Shown here piece after piece: positions 46,401 to 56,490 of a stretch of 64,000 nucleotides of DNA. Position numbers and translations under genes: made by a program. Below the pieces are notes generated by a model. It did no database searches. It was not told where the DNA came from and worked only from the letters and a program-made list of their open reading frames with translations. Within the stretch, counting starts at the first letter, position 1; every line of letters begins with the position of its first letter. The DNA is from Acrasis kona (Eukaryota > Heterolobosea > Eutetramitea > Acrasida > Acrasidae). Location of the stretch: contig JAOPGA020001095.1 of assembly GCA_026419775.2 (NCBI GenBank), forward strand, positions 1-64,000, written 5' to 3'.

Positions 46401-49400
46401 TGAGAAGCGTCAGTGTATAAAGAACGGCCACTGCGCTAAATTCTGCATTGATGCACGTGCTAAGCATGATGCGCGCCGATATGCTAGAAATGACTGGATA
46501 CAGCACTTGATCGCCCATGAAACTAGCGATGCACAGTGCCTGGAACGTGGTAAATAACACAGCATCCTCGGGTCGAGGCTCGCCCACAATCTTTTCGATA
46601 TTAATTTTACGAGTGACTGGATCTCGTAGTCCATCCAGTAACTCCTCGATGGCAATTCGATCCTTTTCGAACAATGGATCGGCAATTTCGGCCACGCTAG
46701 GAGGCATCACCAAATTGTAATGCTTGAGAACGTCTCTACCGAATCCAAGTGCCAATGGACAATTAGAGAACGAATTGGCCTTGGTGATGCACAAGCTATA
46801 AACGCTTCCGAGCTCCAATTTCGTTTTGCCCCTCTCGAGCAACATTTCGGTAATTTCGTCCGAGTGAGCGAAATCACTAACCAAAAAATAAGTCACCGCC
46901 AATTCCATGTACAATGGGAAGATCAAATCGTGATACTTTTCCCAACATTCTTCTTGATTGGTGCATAATGCCTTTATGCATTCGATTCCTTGGTGGAAAT
47001 AATTAAATGCGTTGGAGTAGGACGCCGCTTCTTGATTCTTCTTTCCTGCTTGTAAATTCATTCGAGCAATTTCTTCGATTTGAATGGTGACGGGGCGATC
47101 GTCCAACGAAGAAACGTATTGTGCGTATTGTGAATCGTTCACGAGTTGTCTTCCCTTGTTCAGGTGGTCAACCACGTCCAACATGTTCTTTGCTTGTTCC
47201 TTTTGTAAATGACGAGCATCTCTATCGTCCGTTTCGTGTTTCTCCGATAACAACCGATCGTTTGCAAATAACCATCTCTTGCCGATGGACCAATGAATGA
47301 AATTTCTTTCGGATTGATTGGTTCGTAAATGAGCCGCTTCTTGTACTCTATCGTGCGCAAAGTGCATTCGATCGTCGTAAACGACCATCATGCCTGCATC
47401 AAGCACTGGATACAAATCTTGCATCACGTTGTCGACGGGCAAGTCCATGGCGATGGACAGCACTCGAATGTCAAAGTTGTTTCCCATGCACGAGGCCCAT
47501 TTGAGAGCCTTTTCGGTTTGACCTCCGAATTGTTTGATTCGATGGGTCATGAGGGTGATGACGTTGCTGGTGATGCTTTGTAAACGAATCTTGTCCATGT
47601 TCCACTGCCACACCCTTCCCTGTCTCATGATTAACTTTTCGCTGTATAACGTGGTCATGAACAAGTGTACGAAGAATGGATTGCCTTCTGTTTTTAAATG
47701 TACGAGATCGGCAAGTTCAGCAATGTCGTCGGTTGATGTGGAGGGCGTTGGTGATCTTGATCTGGACGTGTTGCAACCGCTTCCTTGTAGCGTATCGGAT
47801 ATCCATCGATTAACTACTTGTGAGGGTAACGGCGTTAATACAAAATCAGTCACTTCCATCAAGGTGCGCATGTGGTCGATCATCTTGACGGCGGGATGTG
47901 ACGGCGTCACTTCATTGTCTCGATAAGCGCCTACGAATAATAAATGTCTTGTTGTTTGTAGGATCATCTGTATCATGGCGACGCTCTCTCTATCGGCCCA
48001 TTGTAAATCATCTGACACGTGTTAAAAATGCGAAAGCAATCGTTACTAACCTAAAAACACTACCAACGGCTTCTCCTCTTGCACGAATACATTCACGAAC
48101 TTTCCGAAAATTAGATCCAGCCTATTTTTGGCCTCCGCAGGTGCTATTTTTAGTACAGCAGGTTGTTCTCCAATCACTTGTTGCACTTCGGGTATCAAAT
48201 CGATAATCAGTGTGCCTAGACCTCCAACAGCCTCCAAAATTCTCTTCTTCCACATCGCCAATCTATTCTCTCCTTCTCCAAGGATTTGTTTGATGAGGCC
48301 TTGAAATGACTCAATGATTGCGCTGTACATTGAACTTCTTTCCATTTGGTCATACTTTGAATGTTATTACTTTGCATTGCTTTGTGCTTACTTTTCCACT
48401 CGCAAAATATCCATAATGCATGTGTGCTGATCTCTGCACTTCTCTCACGAGAGATGATTTTCCTAATGTGTTGTTGAGTGAAACTGAAATGTCGTCATAC
48501 CTATACCAGAATATCCAGACACAAGCATCATTTCTGTAACACCTGTTTTTGACACTTTCTCAAAAGTACTGATCAACTCGCCTATCTGCTTCTCTCTACC
48601 GTATAAATGTTTGGGTATGTTGAAGCGCTCTACATAATCCGTAGAACCTATGGCGAACCATTCAATATTGTTGTTTTCGTCGATTCTATTCTGGCATTCA
48701 CTCAAATCATTCTGAAGTCCCTGCCAAGACTTGTATCTCTCATTTGCATCCTTGTTTAAAAGTTTCATTACGATGTCCGAAATGACTTTCGGTACTTTGT
48801 TTAAAGGAGGAGGTTCGACGGCTATATGACAATGTATAAGCTCCAAAATGTCTTTACTAACAAAAGGCACACTTCCAGTAAGGAATTGATAGAAGGACAT
48901 TCCCTAAAAATGATTAAAAATCAAACTTTCAAGAAAAATTACCAAACTATAAAAATCTGTCCTATAATCTATTCTTCTATTAATTCTACCAGTTTGCTCT
49001 TTAGATTAAGAGTTAGTTTTAACATTCGAGTGACAAATGTACCCGGCGAAAGATATGCTAACGTTCCGTATACTTTCTGTAGAGCTGTCGTCGCCCTTTC
49101 TGTTTCTTCTTGTAGTCGTGTTGCACAACCAAAATCGATCTGGTAGACGGTTCCATCTTTTGTCATTATCATGTTCGCGGGTTTCACATCTTTGATTACA
49201 ATCATTCGACATTCCAATTGATCGCCTTACCTTTATGAATTACATTGTTCAAATGAATTTGTCTTAGTCCCTTGACACATTCAAGTGCTATGGTTAAAAA
49301 ATGTTTAATTGAGAATCCCTCATCAGGAATGCTCGAGGACAATACTCTGCCCCCCACATCCTGCATAACAAGAGCTATCGTGCTCTCATCCTCCGAGTCG

Positions 49401-49648
49401 TTCATTTGCGCCTGAATTAGTTGGATTGGTTTAATGACATGGGTTGCGTCTTTGCTCGCTTGGAGCCCGACACTATATTCTCTTTTTAATTGCCTTATTA
49501 TACCAGCAGTTGCATATTTTTCTGTATGTGTTTTGACAACAACGCTCTGTTGGTCTCTTGTGCATCGAAGCACCTGAATATGTTTCCCTGCGTAAAGTAT
49601 CTCTGTGACCTCGAACTCATCTCCAAAACGTCCACTAAAACTTTCCAT
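43444..49648 (-). CDS. Hybrid histidine kinase: Ser/Thr kinase-AAA-GAF-HisKA-HATPase-REC
   Basis: About 1,988 aa, exons 49648-49231, 49189-49043, 48998-48943, 48903-48501, 48462-48392, 48354-48051, 48011-43444; introns 41, 44, 39, 38, 37, 39. Residues 10-290: protein-kinase fold with VVVKTH, IHKDVKPANM, Q-IDFGCA and YLSPEQTGR; the glycine loop is poor. About 337-345: Walker A GYSGIGKSS, and VVFLDDLQWAD as Walker B of a STAND/AAA ATPase. Then a long helical repeat region, a GAF (from about 1,390), HisKA with phospho-acceptor FVDRICHEIRNP (1,585), HATPase (NLVSNAIKFT, GSGLGLFISK) and a receiver (LVVEDN, LMDVSMPRMNG, KPVQ). This order matches S. pombe Mak2/Mak3 and related stress sensors. Cytosolic, ligand unknown. 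Confidence 0.9.
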
Positions 49649-50207
49649 CGGATGAATCTAATGTGAAGGTGGACAATTGGATTTTTGTAAGCTGACAATT
49701 TTAGGTTAGTTTATCCACGAATACCCAAATAAAAGCAATGTTTCGACTTCCGAATGAATAGTAGATAGTGGTATGTAAGTGTATGTTTTCAATCTTCGTA
49801 ATGGAGGTTAATTATCCCAAATTAATTCTAATTGTCCGCTTATCTGTCAGCTTTTTTTTTATAAATCGCATTCTGCGATAAGCTTTATTAGGTGGAGTGA
49901 AATGATTAAAAGCCGCTCCTAGCGGCGAAGTGCTTCATTAGATTCCCATAGCCATCCCGTTGGGTCTTGTGTGCACTTGATCAAGATGGTTGACCTGACA
50001 CCGTTTATTAGAAATTATTTACATGTGTATAAATGACTCTATACAGCTGAAGGTCCGCCTAGCTTGGCGGATTTGATGGCATGGATTGCGCAGCGCGCGT
50101 GCCAGATGGAATAGGAGGTTTCCATCAAGATGGTTGATATCTTCCTCAACACTTGGAGTGGCTTTTTGACTGGTATCTTATTTGAAAAGCGCTTAACTAC
50201 TTCCATA
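49649..50207. other. Non-coding region with a run of small hairpins
   Basis: No gene. Perfect short stems occur close together: ATCGCA/TGCGAT at 49865-49879, GCCGCT/AGCGGC at 49912-49926 and TCCGCC/GGCGGA at 50054-50071, followed by the alternating GCGCAGCGCGCGTGC near 50087. Base composition is locally GC-rich against an AT-rich background. It lies immediately beyond the end of the LINE relic, so it may be that element's 3' untranslated tail. Confidence 0.5.
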
Positions 50208-50585
50208 CTAACCAAGTAAACTAGCGTAAATAGTAGCTTTGCACTTGTCAGTCATAGGATGTTCATCAAAGTCAAAACCACTTTGGTGTAGTGTGAACGG
50301 AAGACCCCAGAATTTGAAAGAGCCCTTTATGAGTGATCCAGGCAGCATGTTGCTTTGAATCAGATCATTAATTGATCGCATTGCATCATAAGTGTATGGC
50401 AAATTTTTGCGACAATTTAGAAGCACATGGGATTGGTCCTCATATTGCAAACAACACCTCGGGCATTTGGTGTTGCTAATTTGGTTGTTGTTGTCCCAAT
50501 ACTGCATTTTAGAGAGTGTGCAGAGTTGATTGGAACGGAGACGGAGGAGGAAGATCTGTTTAGGTCGTGAACCGCTTATCTGCTG
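50208..50585 (-). mobile_element. Non-LTR retrotransposon (LINE) reverse-transcriptase C-terminal relic
   Basis: About 125 codons open after a TGA at 50586-50588. The peptide IFLLRLRSNQLCTLSKMQYW precedes a zinc knuckle CPRCCLQYEDQSHVLLNC of form C-x2-C-x8-H-x4-C, which is the hallmark of the extreme C-terminus of LINE reverse transcriptases (R...N...L...C..C....E...H.L..C). The remaining reverse transcriptase is absent upstream, as expected for a 5'-truncated insertion, and no poly(A) tail or target duplication was identified. Family call by pattern only. Confidence 0.65.
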
Positions 50586-51299
50586 TCAGCAGATCTCTCC
50601 TCTAAAAATCAACGTACAGATTCTCTAAAATCACAGAGCAAAATTGAAAAAAATAACTTTAAGAATAAAACTGATCTAACAATCTCGACACTTGAAATCT
50701 ATATAGTTGGTGCCTCCGTGGTCTAGTAGAACTTGAAAACAATTTTGAAAAAATGACCTGTGAAAAATTTATGTTGTTAAGTACTTGACCTTTTGAACTG
50801 TTTCGAGTGAGAAAAATAACAACTGACATTGTACAATAACGCTTATCGTTGGTTATCCCACAGCCGAGATTTAGGGACTCAATTATACTTTAATTTCACA
50901 ACATAATCGATATATGGCAATTAATCTGTATATTTTATTAACAACTGTATCACTATATTTTCACGTACCCCGATTATGGCACAATTATTCTACACTCAAA
51001 ATAACTGTCACTAGGGTGGCTTGTGCAATCTTAATCACCAGATAGAATTTAATGTATCTTAAAAAACCTGAGTGAACAATAAGTATAATGGTACGGACAA
51101 TGTGAGGCAAAGGAATATTTAGAATGACTTAAAAAGACAGGACATTTTGATTCTGACTGAAACAGGGTCATACATCAATAAAATGGAAATTATCAAAATA
51201 TCTTACTACTTTTTTATTGTAAATTTTACGAACGAGTGGTTATTGTCCTTTGTCTACTGTTGGACAAAATAGTTAAAAAATACGAGTAGACACAAACAA
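50586..51299. other. Non-coding stretch with a tRNA-like scrap
   Basis: 714 bases, very AT-rich, no gene. ATCTGCTG/CAGCAGAT (50578-50594) form a hairpin at the boundary with the LINE relic. At 50708-50732 the sequence TGGTGCCTCCGTGGTCTAGT has the A-box look of a Glu/Asp tRNA 5' half (TGGTCTAGT), but there is no B box (GGTTCGANNCC) or acceptor pairing downstream. It is a fragment, not a tRNA gene. The right end is the promoter side of the calmodulin-like gene. Confidence 0.4.
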
Positions 51300-52043
51300 A
51301 TGTTGGCGATGGACCACACCACGAGGCCAAGGAGACAATCCACAGTTACAGTCAAGGAGCAAGTAAACCATACCTTAAGCAAAGACGAGCTAGTGATGTT
51401 AAGGCATACATTCAGTCTATTTGACAGAGACGGTGATGGCATCATCACAGCTACGGAGCTAGGAAGCGTTCTTAAGTCCTTGAACCAAGGCATCTCTCAT
51501 GCTGACGTAAAGGCACTTATACATGAGGTGTCCAATTCTGATGTGATATCATTTGATGAATTCGTAACCTTGATGAGAACTCCAGCTTCTCAACCAAACC
51601 AATCACGCTCCACAATGAGGAGAGGTTCATTACCCGGGTCACCCAAGACTCCAAAAACACCAACCAGCCCAACTACTGGTTTATTTGGCGCTTTTAGCAA
51701 AAAAGCTACGATATCTCCAACAACTCCCAAAGCGCCAATTAAACCAACTTCCAAACCATTCTCAATCTCGAACCTTTTCAAGAAGAAGATTGTAGAAGTG
51801 GAAGATGATGTTGTGGAGGACATGGACCCACTTGATGAGATGAGACAGGTCTTCAAAGTGTTCGATATTAATGGCGACGGATTTGTTAGTATTTCAGAAA
51901 TGAAAAACATTATGAGTAAATTAGGCCTTGGAATCATGATGAATGAGGACGAACTTAGGAGTTTGTTCAAGCTTGTGGATAAGGACGACGACGGCCACAT
52001 TAACTTTGATGAGTTCGTGCAACTCTTTAGCATGAGCTCATAA
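51300..52043 (+). CDS. Calmodulin-like EF-hand protein with a long linker
   Basis: 247 aa, single exon. Four EF-hand positions in two pairs. EF1 (DRDGDGIITATE) is canonical, EF2 is degenerate (NSDVISFDEF, loop shortened), and EF3 (DINGDGFVSISE) and EF4 (DKDDDGHINFDE) are canonical. The halves are separated by about 80 residues rich in S, T, P and K (PGSPKTPKTPTSPTTGLFG) with several SP/TP sites, instead of calmodulin's short helix. Calcium binding at three sites is expected. The linker suggests regulation by proline-directed kinases or target tethering (inference). The first ATG (51300) has a second in-frame ATG three codons on. Confidence 0.85.
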   Translation: MLAMDHTTRPRRQSTVTVKEQVNHTLSKDELVMLRHTFSLFDRDGDGIITATELGSVLKSLNQGISHADVKALIHEVSNSDVISFDEFVTLMRTPASQPNQSRSTMRRGSLPGSPKTPKTPTSPTTGLFGAFSKKATISPTTPKAPIKPTSKPFSISNLFKKKIVEVEDDVVEDMDPLDEMRQVFKVFDINGDGFVSISEMKNIMSKLGLGIMMNEDELRSLFKLVDKDDDGHINFDEFVQLFSMSS

Positions 52044-52144
52044 ACTACAAGCCAAGAGAGAGTTGTAGGGGTGTACAGTTGTTTTTGTATATTTTGGTGT
52101 AGTATAACATCATCAAATATTTAATGTAGTAAATGTTGTGTTTA

Positions 52145-53461
52145 TTAATTTATGTTTGACAATTGCTCTTCACTTGCTTCGTCGTTTAAGAACATGTACT
52201 CTCTCGTAGAATTTCCAAACCTAACAAGGTCAAACTGTTTGATTTGATAGTAACGAGAGTCATCCACCCTCGCACCATTTAAAAACGTCCCATTCGTGCT
52301 CGCAAAGTCAATCAAATATGGCTTTATTGTCAAATCAGCCACTTGGTTGTACGCTAAAATTCTTTTATCATTAGGATTAGCCAAAACACTCCTAAACACA
52401 ATGGCAGCATGTTGTTTGCTACAAGAAGGATGGTCGGTCGGAATATCGACAGCATTCCTGTCTCTACCAAACCGAAAAGACACTTTATTCAGCAACACTG
52501 GGTTCTTTTGGTCAGTTACATCCTGACCATCTTTGCTAATATACACACGCCAAACAGGCTTAGAAGGTGGTGGACGAGCTTCTACTGGCTCCGTCCACTT
52601 TAAAACAACACCAGTGTTTTCCATTTTTAATGACTGCTCTGCAAGTTTTCCTGACGGCTCAAAATTTGGTAGCTCTTTTATTATGTCCTCTCCTTTGGTC
52701 TTGTCTTGGTCTCTTGCTTCTTGCTCAGGATTGCCCCACACTTCTTTCCTACCACTTCCACCTCCTCTTCCTCCTCTTCTATCCTCATTTCTTATTTCTT
52801 GTTCTTCTTCTTTCTTGACTGGTCTTCCATACTTTTTTTCTAGTTCCTCCTTTCTTACTCTTTCCTTCTCCTTTTTTTGTAACTCAAAAATCAAATTTTG
52901 TTTTTCTCGATCCAACTTTGTTTCTAAATAAGCTTCTGCATATGTCCTTTTTGTTGACCTTTCGGCATCAGTTAATTTCTTTTTTGAGAAAGGATCGAAG
53001 CGTTCTGGTGATAATTGTCTTTTTCTCCATCTTGCTCTATATGAATCCTCTCTGTCTGCAATACGAGATGTTCTTGTTGATGCAAAAGGATCTTCTGCTT
53101 CTTTACCGATGATTTCTGCAGTTTCGTTTAGAAATTTTTGTGGAGCACCGTAACGATCTTTAACTGCTTTTCGCCAATTCTCTGATTCATCTTCTTCGTC
53201 GTCATTTAGTTTTTTCACATCAGCTAAATTTTTAAACCCCTTGAATTCATTCTTGTTCAATATAGATGTTGGTTCGTATTGGTCTTCAATCACTCTTTCT
53301 GTTGATCCATATAAATGTGCGTCATAGGTTGATTTTGTTGCGGAAAATGCAACACCGCGCGAATCTGTTGATAATCTTTCTCTTCGCAATTTTTCATTTT
53401 TTATTCGTTCCTCCTCGTCCTTTTTCCGCAGCCTACCCTCTAAATCAACCCCACCAAACAT
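52145..53461 (-). CDS. SF3B1-N-like segment fused to SNIP1/Pml1 FHA domain
   Basis: 438 aa. The C-terminal 140 residues are an FHA domain of the SNIP1/Pml1 type (RES complex, nuclear spliceosome): FRFGRDRNAVDIPTDHPSCS, KQHAAIVFR, KPYLIDFASTNGTFLNGARV, REYMFL. The N-terminal 190 residues are not SNIP1-like. They resemble the N-terminus of the U2 factor SF3B1: DRYGAPQKFLNE, DPFAS then SRIADREDSYRAR and QLSPERFDPF, then RTYAEAYLETKL. The middle is a Glu/Lys helix and a GRGGGSG loop. Both parts act at the activated spliceosome, where Pml1/Bud13 contact Hsh155/SF3B1. The FHA call is firm; the SF3B1 link is from memory of conserved motifs. Confidence 0.83.
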   Translation of the reverse strand: MFGGVDLEGRLRKKDEEERIKNEKLRRERLSTDSRGVAFSATKSTYDAHLYGSTERVIEDQYEPTSILNKNEFKGFKNLADVKKLNDDEEDESENWRKAVKDRYGAPQKFLNETAEIIGKEAEDPFASTRTSRIADREDSYRARWRKRQLSPERFDPFSKKKLTDAERSTKRTYAEAYLETKLDREKQNLIFELQKKEKERVRKEELEKKYGRPVKKEEEQEIRNEDRRGGRGGGSGRKEVWGNPEQEARDQDKTKGEDIIKELPNFEPSGKLAEQSLKMENTGVVLKWTEPVEARPPPSKPVWRVYISKDGQDVTDQKNPVLLNKVSFRFGRDRNAVDIPTDHPSCSKQHAAIVFRSVLANPNDKRILAYNQVADLTIKPYLIDFASTNGTFLNGARVDDSRYYQIKQFDLVRFGNSTREYMFLNDEASEEQLSNIN

Positions 53462-53533
53462 TTTTTACTTGAAGTTGACCGACTTCCTAAATATCCAGTC
53501 ATTGCTAGATTATCGTTAAAAATTTAAAATAAA

Positions 53534-55456
53534 ATGGCAGCAAGTGGGAAGGGCAAGAAGCAGAAGACACCAACACCGCAGACACCAACAAAAAACAAGA
53601 TATCAAACTACTTTAATGTTGTAAAGAGTCCTATGAAGGACGCCACACCCAAGAAAGATTCAATTCAGGATATCCGCCCAAAGGAAATGCTTACTGTCGC
53701 TAATAATACCGACAACAATGCCGATAGTGATAACGATGTTGTGAAGAATAGTCCAGTTAGTGATGATGATGACATCTTCAATTTCACTTTCGATTGTATT
53801 ACCACAAAGGCAGAAGACCAAAAGATTTTATCTGAACTTGACGACTTGATTCAATTAAACAAGAACGCCCTAAGCGACACTAAGAGATATTATGAATTAA
53901 AAAGAAGAAGAGAGGAAGGCGAGGAGGAAATCAAACAATTAGAGTTAACAAAGGTCAAAGAAAGAGAACAAGAGCTAAATGGCAATCTTGTCATGCCAAC
54001 AGCCGCCTTCTTCGACGACGATGACGACGCCTCTAGAGATTTAAATAAAGTCACCAAAATGGCCAGGGACACTTCTGTTGGCTTTATTTCATGTGAAGAT
54101 TCAATGCTGAAGCAAGTTCAAGTATACAATCATGTTGGTTTTAAAAGTAATGACTTCACTATGAACCTATCAAATGATGTAAGAGTCTGTATTGCAAACA
54201 ACAAAAGAAGGACAAGGTCACAAGAGGAGGTTCAACTTGTACTGAAGGAACTCACTACATTCATTAACGACGATGACCTAAGCACAGGTTACTTCATGAC
54301 TGGCATGAATCTTTTGAAAAGAGAAGATGTCAAGCTAGACGCCCAACTATTTTTGGACGCATTTGAAAAGATGAACCTATTCAGCACCACACCAAGCGAC
54401 CAACAATTACTAAACGAAGCAGAATCGAGTACGGTCATTATTAGAAACCTAACAAACCTAATTGGAGTGCTAATATCACAACTGTATGATTCAGATTACA
54501 GCACTACGCACATTCTTAAACTGTTGGAAGCAAGTTTATTCATTGAATGCTGCGATACTTTGAATTGTCCACAAAATGCTTCATTGATGTTCTCCTTATG
54601 CGACGTGCTTTCGACACGTTCAGTACAAGAAGAAGAAACACAAAGCAAAGTGATTTCGTCGTTCGTCAAGATTGTCGACATGGGAATACATGAAATTAAT
54701 CTCGAAGGCTGCAAGTACAAGTACATTAACAAGCAAGCCTATCAATTAACCACCAGCGTACTTAATCGTCTTGCATCAAGATTACCAAACTTTATGAATC
54801 GGGTCAGGAGGGCAGTAAACTTACAAGTCATCACACAATTATTGAATATTGAAGCGAGCATTCAACAAGAGGACACACAAATACCAACAAACATTCCAAA
54901 AAGAGAATTAGAATCAAAGAGGGTTCAATTCGACCAATCATCATCTTTCAAGATTACCGACGATGGCAGCATGTGCAGCGATGAAACATTTGTTGTTCTT
55001 GTTTTGGACGCCATTTACAATAACCTTGACCAAGCATCCATGCTAATGAAGAATTCCGTGACCGAACGATATGCACTTTTGAGCGTGGCCTATCAGGGAA
55101 TGGATCTCTTTACAAGATCGTTTTGTATTGACCAAGTAACTGCAAATCAACAATGGTATGATGTCCCATCAATAACGGGTCAAGAACAAAATCAAGCACA
55201 AGAGGTGGGAAAGAAGCGGAAACGCGAGGACAATGACACCGAAACACTATTGAGCAAAGTAAGAAGCAGATGTGAGGAACTTGGTAGAATGATTCAAGAT
55301 CGCAAACGATATGCAGCGAGTTCTCCGCTTGTAGTTCTATTTTCGACATTTATACAAGAGGCTTGTGTTTGTCTGAAATTTACAATAGATGAAAGGATTC
55401 TTCGGAATGAGAGCCGAAAGGAGAAGAAGCAACAAAAACTTGTATTCTATAAATAA
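53534..55456 (+). CDS. Unknown nuclear protein with PIP-box-like motif (SLF2/Nse6-like?)
   Basis: 640 aa, single exon. The N-terminal tail is basic and SP/TP-rich (KTPTPQTPTKNK). KNKISNYF near residue 20 resembles a PCNA-binding PIP box with Lys in place of Gln. An acidic patch and a coiled region (YYELKRRREEGEEEIKQLEL) lead into about 430 residues of helical repeats. A bipartite-like basic signal (KKRKRED) is near 560. The layout (motif-rich tail, coiled coil, helical body) recalls SLF2/FAM178 and Nse6, which tie SMC5/6 to damaged DNA, but I see no decisive sequence match. Its 3' end is 16 bases from the pyrophosphatase stop. Confidence 0.7.
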   Translation: MAASGKGKKQKTPTPQTPTKNKISNYFNVVKSPMKDATPKKDSIQDIRPKEMLTVANNTDNNADSDNDVVKNSPVSDDDDIFNFTFDCITTKAEDQKILSELDDLIQLNKNALSDTKRYYELKRRREEGEEEIKQLELTKVKEREQELNGNLVMPTAAFFDDDDDASRDLNKVTKMARDTSVGFISCEDSMLKQVQVYNHVGFKSNDFTMNLSNDVRVCIANNKRRTRSQEEVQLVLKELTTFINDDDLSTGYFMTGMNLLKREDVKLDAQLFLDAFEKMNLFSTTPSDQQLLNEAESSTVIIRNLTNLIGVLISQLYDSDYSTTHILKLLEASLFIECCDTLNCPQNASLMFSLCDVLSTRSVQEEETQSKVISSFVKIVDMGIHEINLEGCKYKYINKQAYQLTTSVLNRLASRLPNFMNRVRRAVNLQVITQLLNIEASIQQEDTQIPTNIPKRELESKRVQFDQSSSFKITDDGSMCSDETFVVLVLDAIYNNLDQASMLMKNSVTERYALLSVAYQGMDLFTRSFCIDQVTANQQWYDVPSITGQEQNQAQEVGKKRKREDNDTETLLSKVRSRCEELGRMIQDRKRYAASSPLVVLFSTFIQEACVCLKFTIDERILRNESRKEKKQQKLVFYK

Positions 55457-55472
55457 ATCATGTAAATTTAAT

Positions 55473-56226
55473 TTATTGAGGCTTTCCACTGAAAAAGTTC
55501 TTGTAGAGCTGGAATTTGGGGGACATGAAGCCTTCCTTTTGAGAGTTGACATACTCTTGATAGTGTGTAACTCCTTGAACGATGATGGCCTTGGCTTCTT
55601 CTGGACCCTTGTAACCCTCGACGACAACAACCTTCTTCTCAAGCTTCTTGTAGTCTTCGAAGAAGCTAATCACGTTAAAAAGAAATAAAACGTGGTTGGG
55701 CTTACATTTTCAATTCGGCAAGTTTGTGTGACGGAAGCTCGTTGATGTTGTTGTAATCACGGTATTCGGGGTCGTCAGCATGAACACAAATGATTTTGTG
55801 GTCAGGTTCACCACAGTCTAAAATTCATTAGTCAAGAGTGAGAAACGAATACTTACCAACCATAAGCATGACTCCGATAGGTTTGACTCTAAGGAAGGCC
55901 AAGGGTACAACAGAGGTTTGCATGAGAACCAAAACATCGAGGGGATCGTGATCCTCACCGTATGTTTGGGGAATGAAACCATAGTTTGCGGGGTATACCA
56001 TAGAGGAGGAGAGGATACGATCAACCTTGACTAATCCTGTGCCTTTATCTAGTTCGTACTTTACTTTGCTACCCTTTGGGACCTCAATTACTGCATTAAA
56101 AATCTCGGGGGAGTTTTCTCCAATCTATACAATTTATTCATGCTGAAATCATTAATATATACCTCTAAATCGTGCCACGCGTGAGCCTATGTTGATGAGA
56201 AACAATAAACCTATTCTACTTACCAT
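55473..56226 (-). CDS. Soluble inorganic pyrophosphatase (plant/bacterial type)
   Basis: 199 aa hydrolase of pyrophosphate, a cytosolic housekeeping enzyme. Six exons: 56226-56224 (ATG only), 56186-56163 (24 bases), 56124-55857, 55817-55706, 55665-55473; introns 37, 38, 39, 40. Coding exon 1 is just the start codon, followed by GTAAGT. Exon 2 encodes AHAWHDLE, matching plant enzymes (AHPWHDLE). Core motifs are [32 protein letters not shown], the metal-binding [11 protein letters not shown] and [15 protein letters not shown], then FFEDYKKLE. The enzyme is of the hexameric/plant class, not the larger animal-fungal class. Every splice join is supported by the protein alignment. (Five coding exons in total: the list above is complete.). 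Confidence 0.9.
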
Positions 56227-56490
56227 TGTTCGTTTGTTTCAATTGGTTTTGATTAGTTGTTACAATCTTAAATTAAGCCTTCTCTTTATTTGGACATAAT
56301 ATAAAAACATACTATGAATGATGGTCTGGCGTATTTCGATCATGTTTTAGAGCTCATTACATATACTTCTGAGATATATACACGTGCATATAACATAATC
56401 AACATTGCGATCAGTAGAAAAATAATTAACAACTTAGGTTCTTTATCCCTTAAAAATACGAAGATCTCAAAACATTGAATTTCACAAGAT

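Noticed and set aside
50208-50507. A normal host gene of 99 codons
   Set aside because: The open frame extends upstream without an ATG and carries the LINE zinc knuckle, so it is read as a retrotransposon relic.
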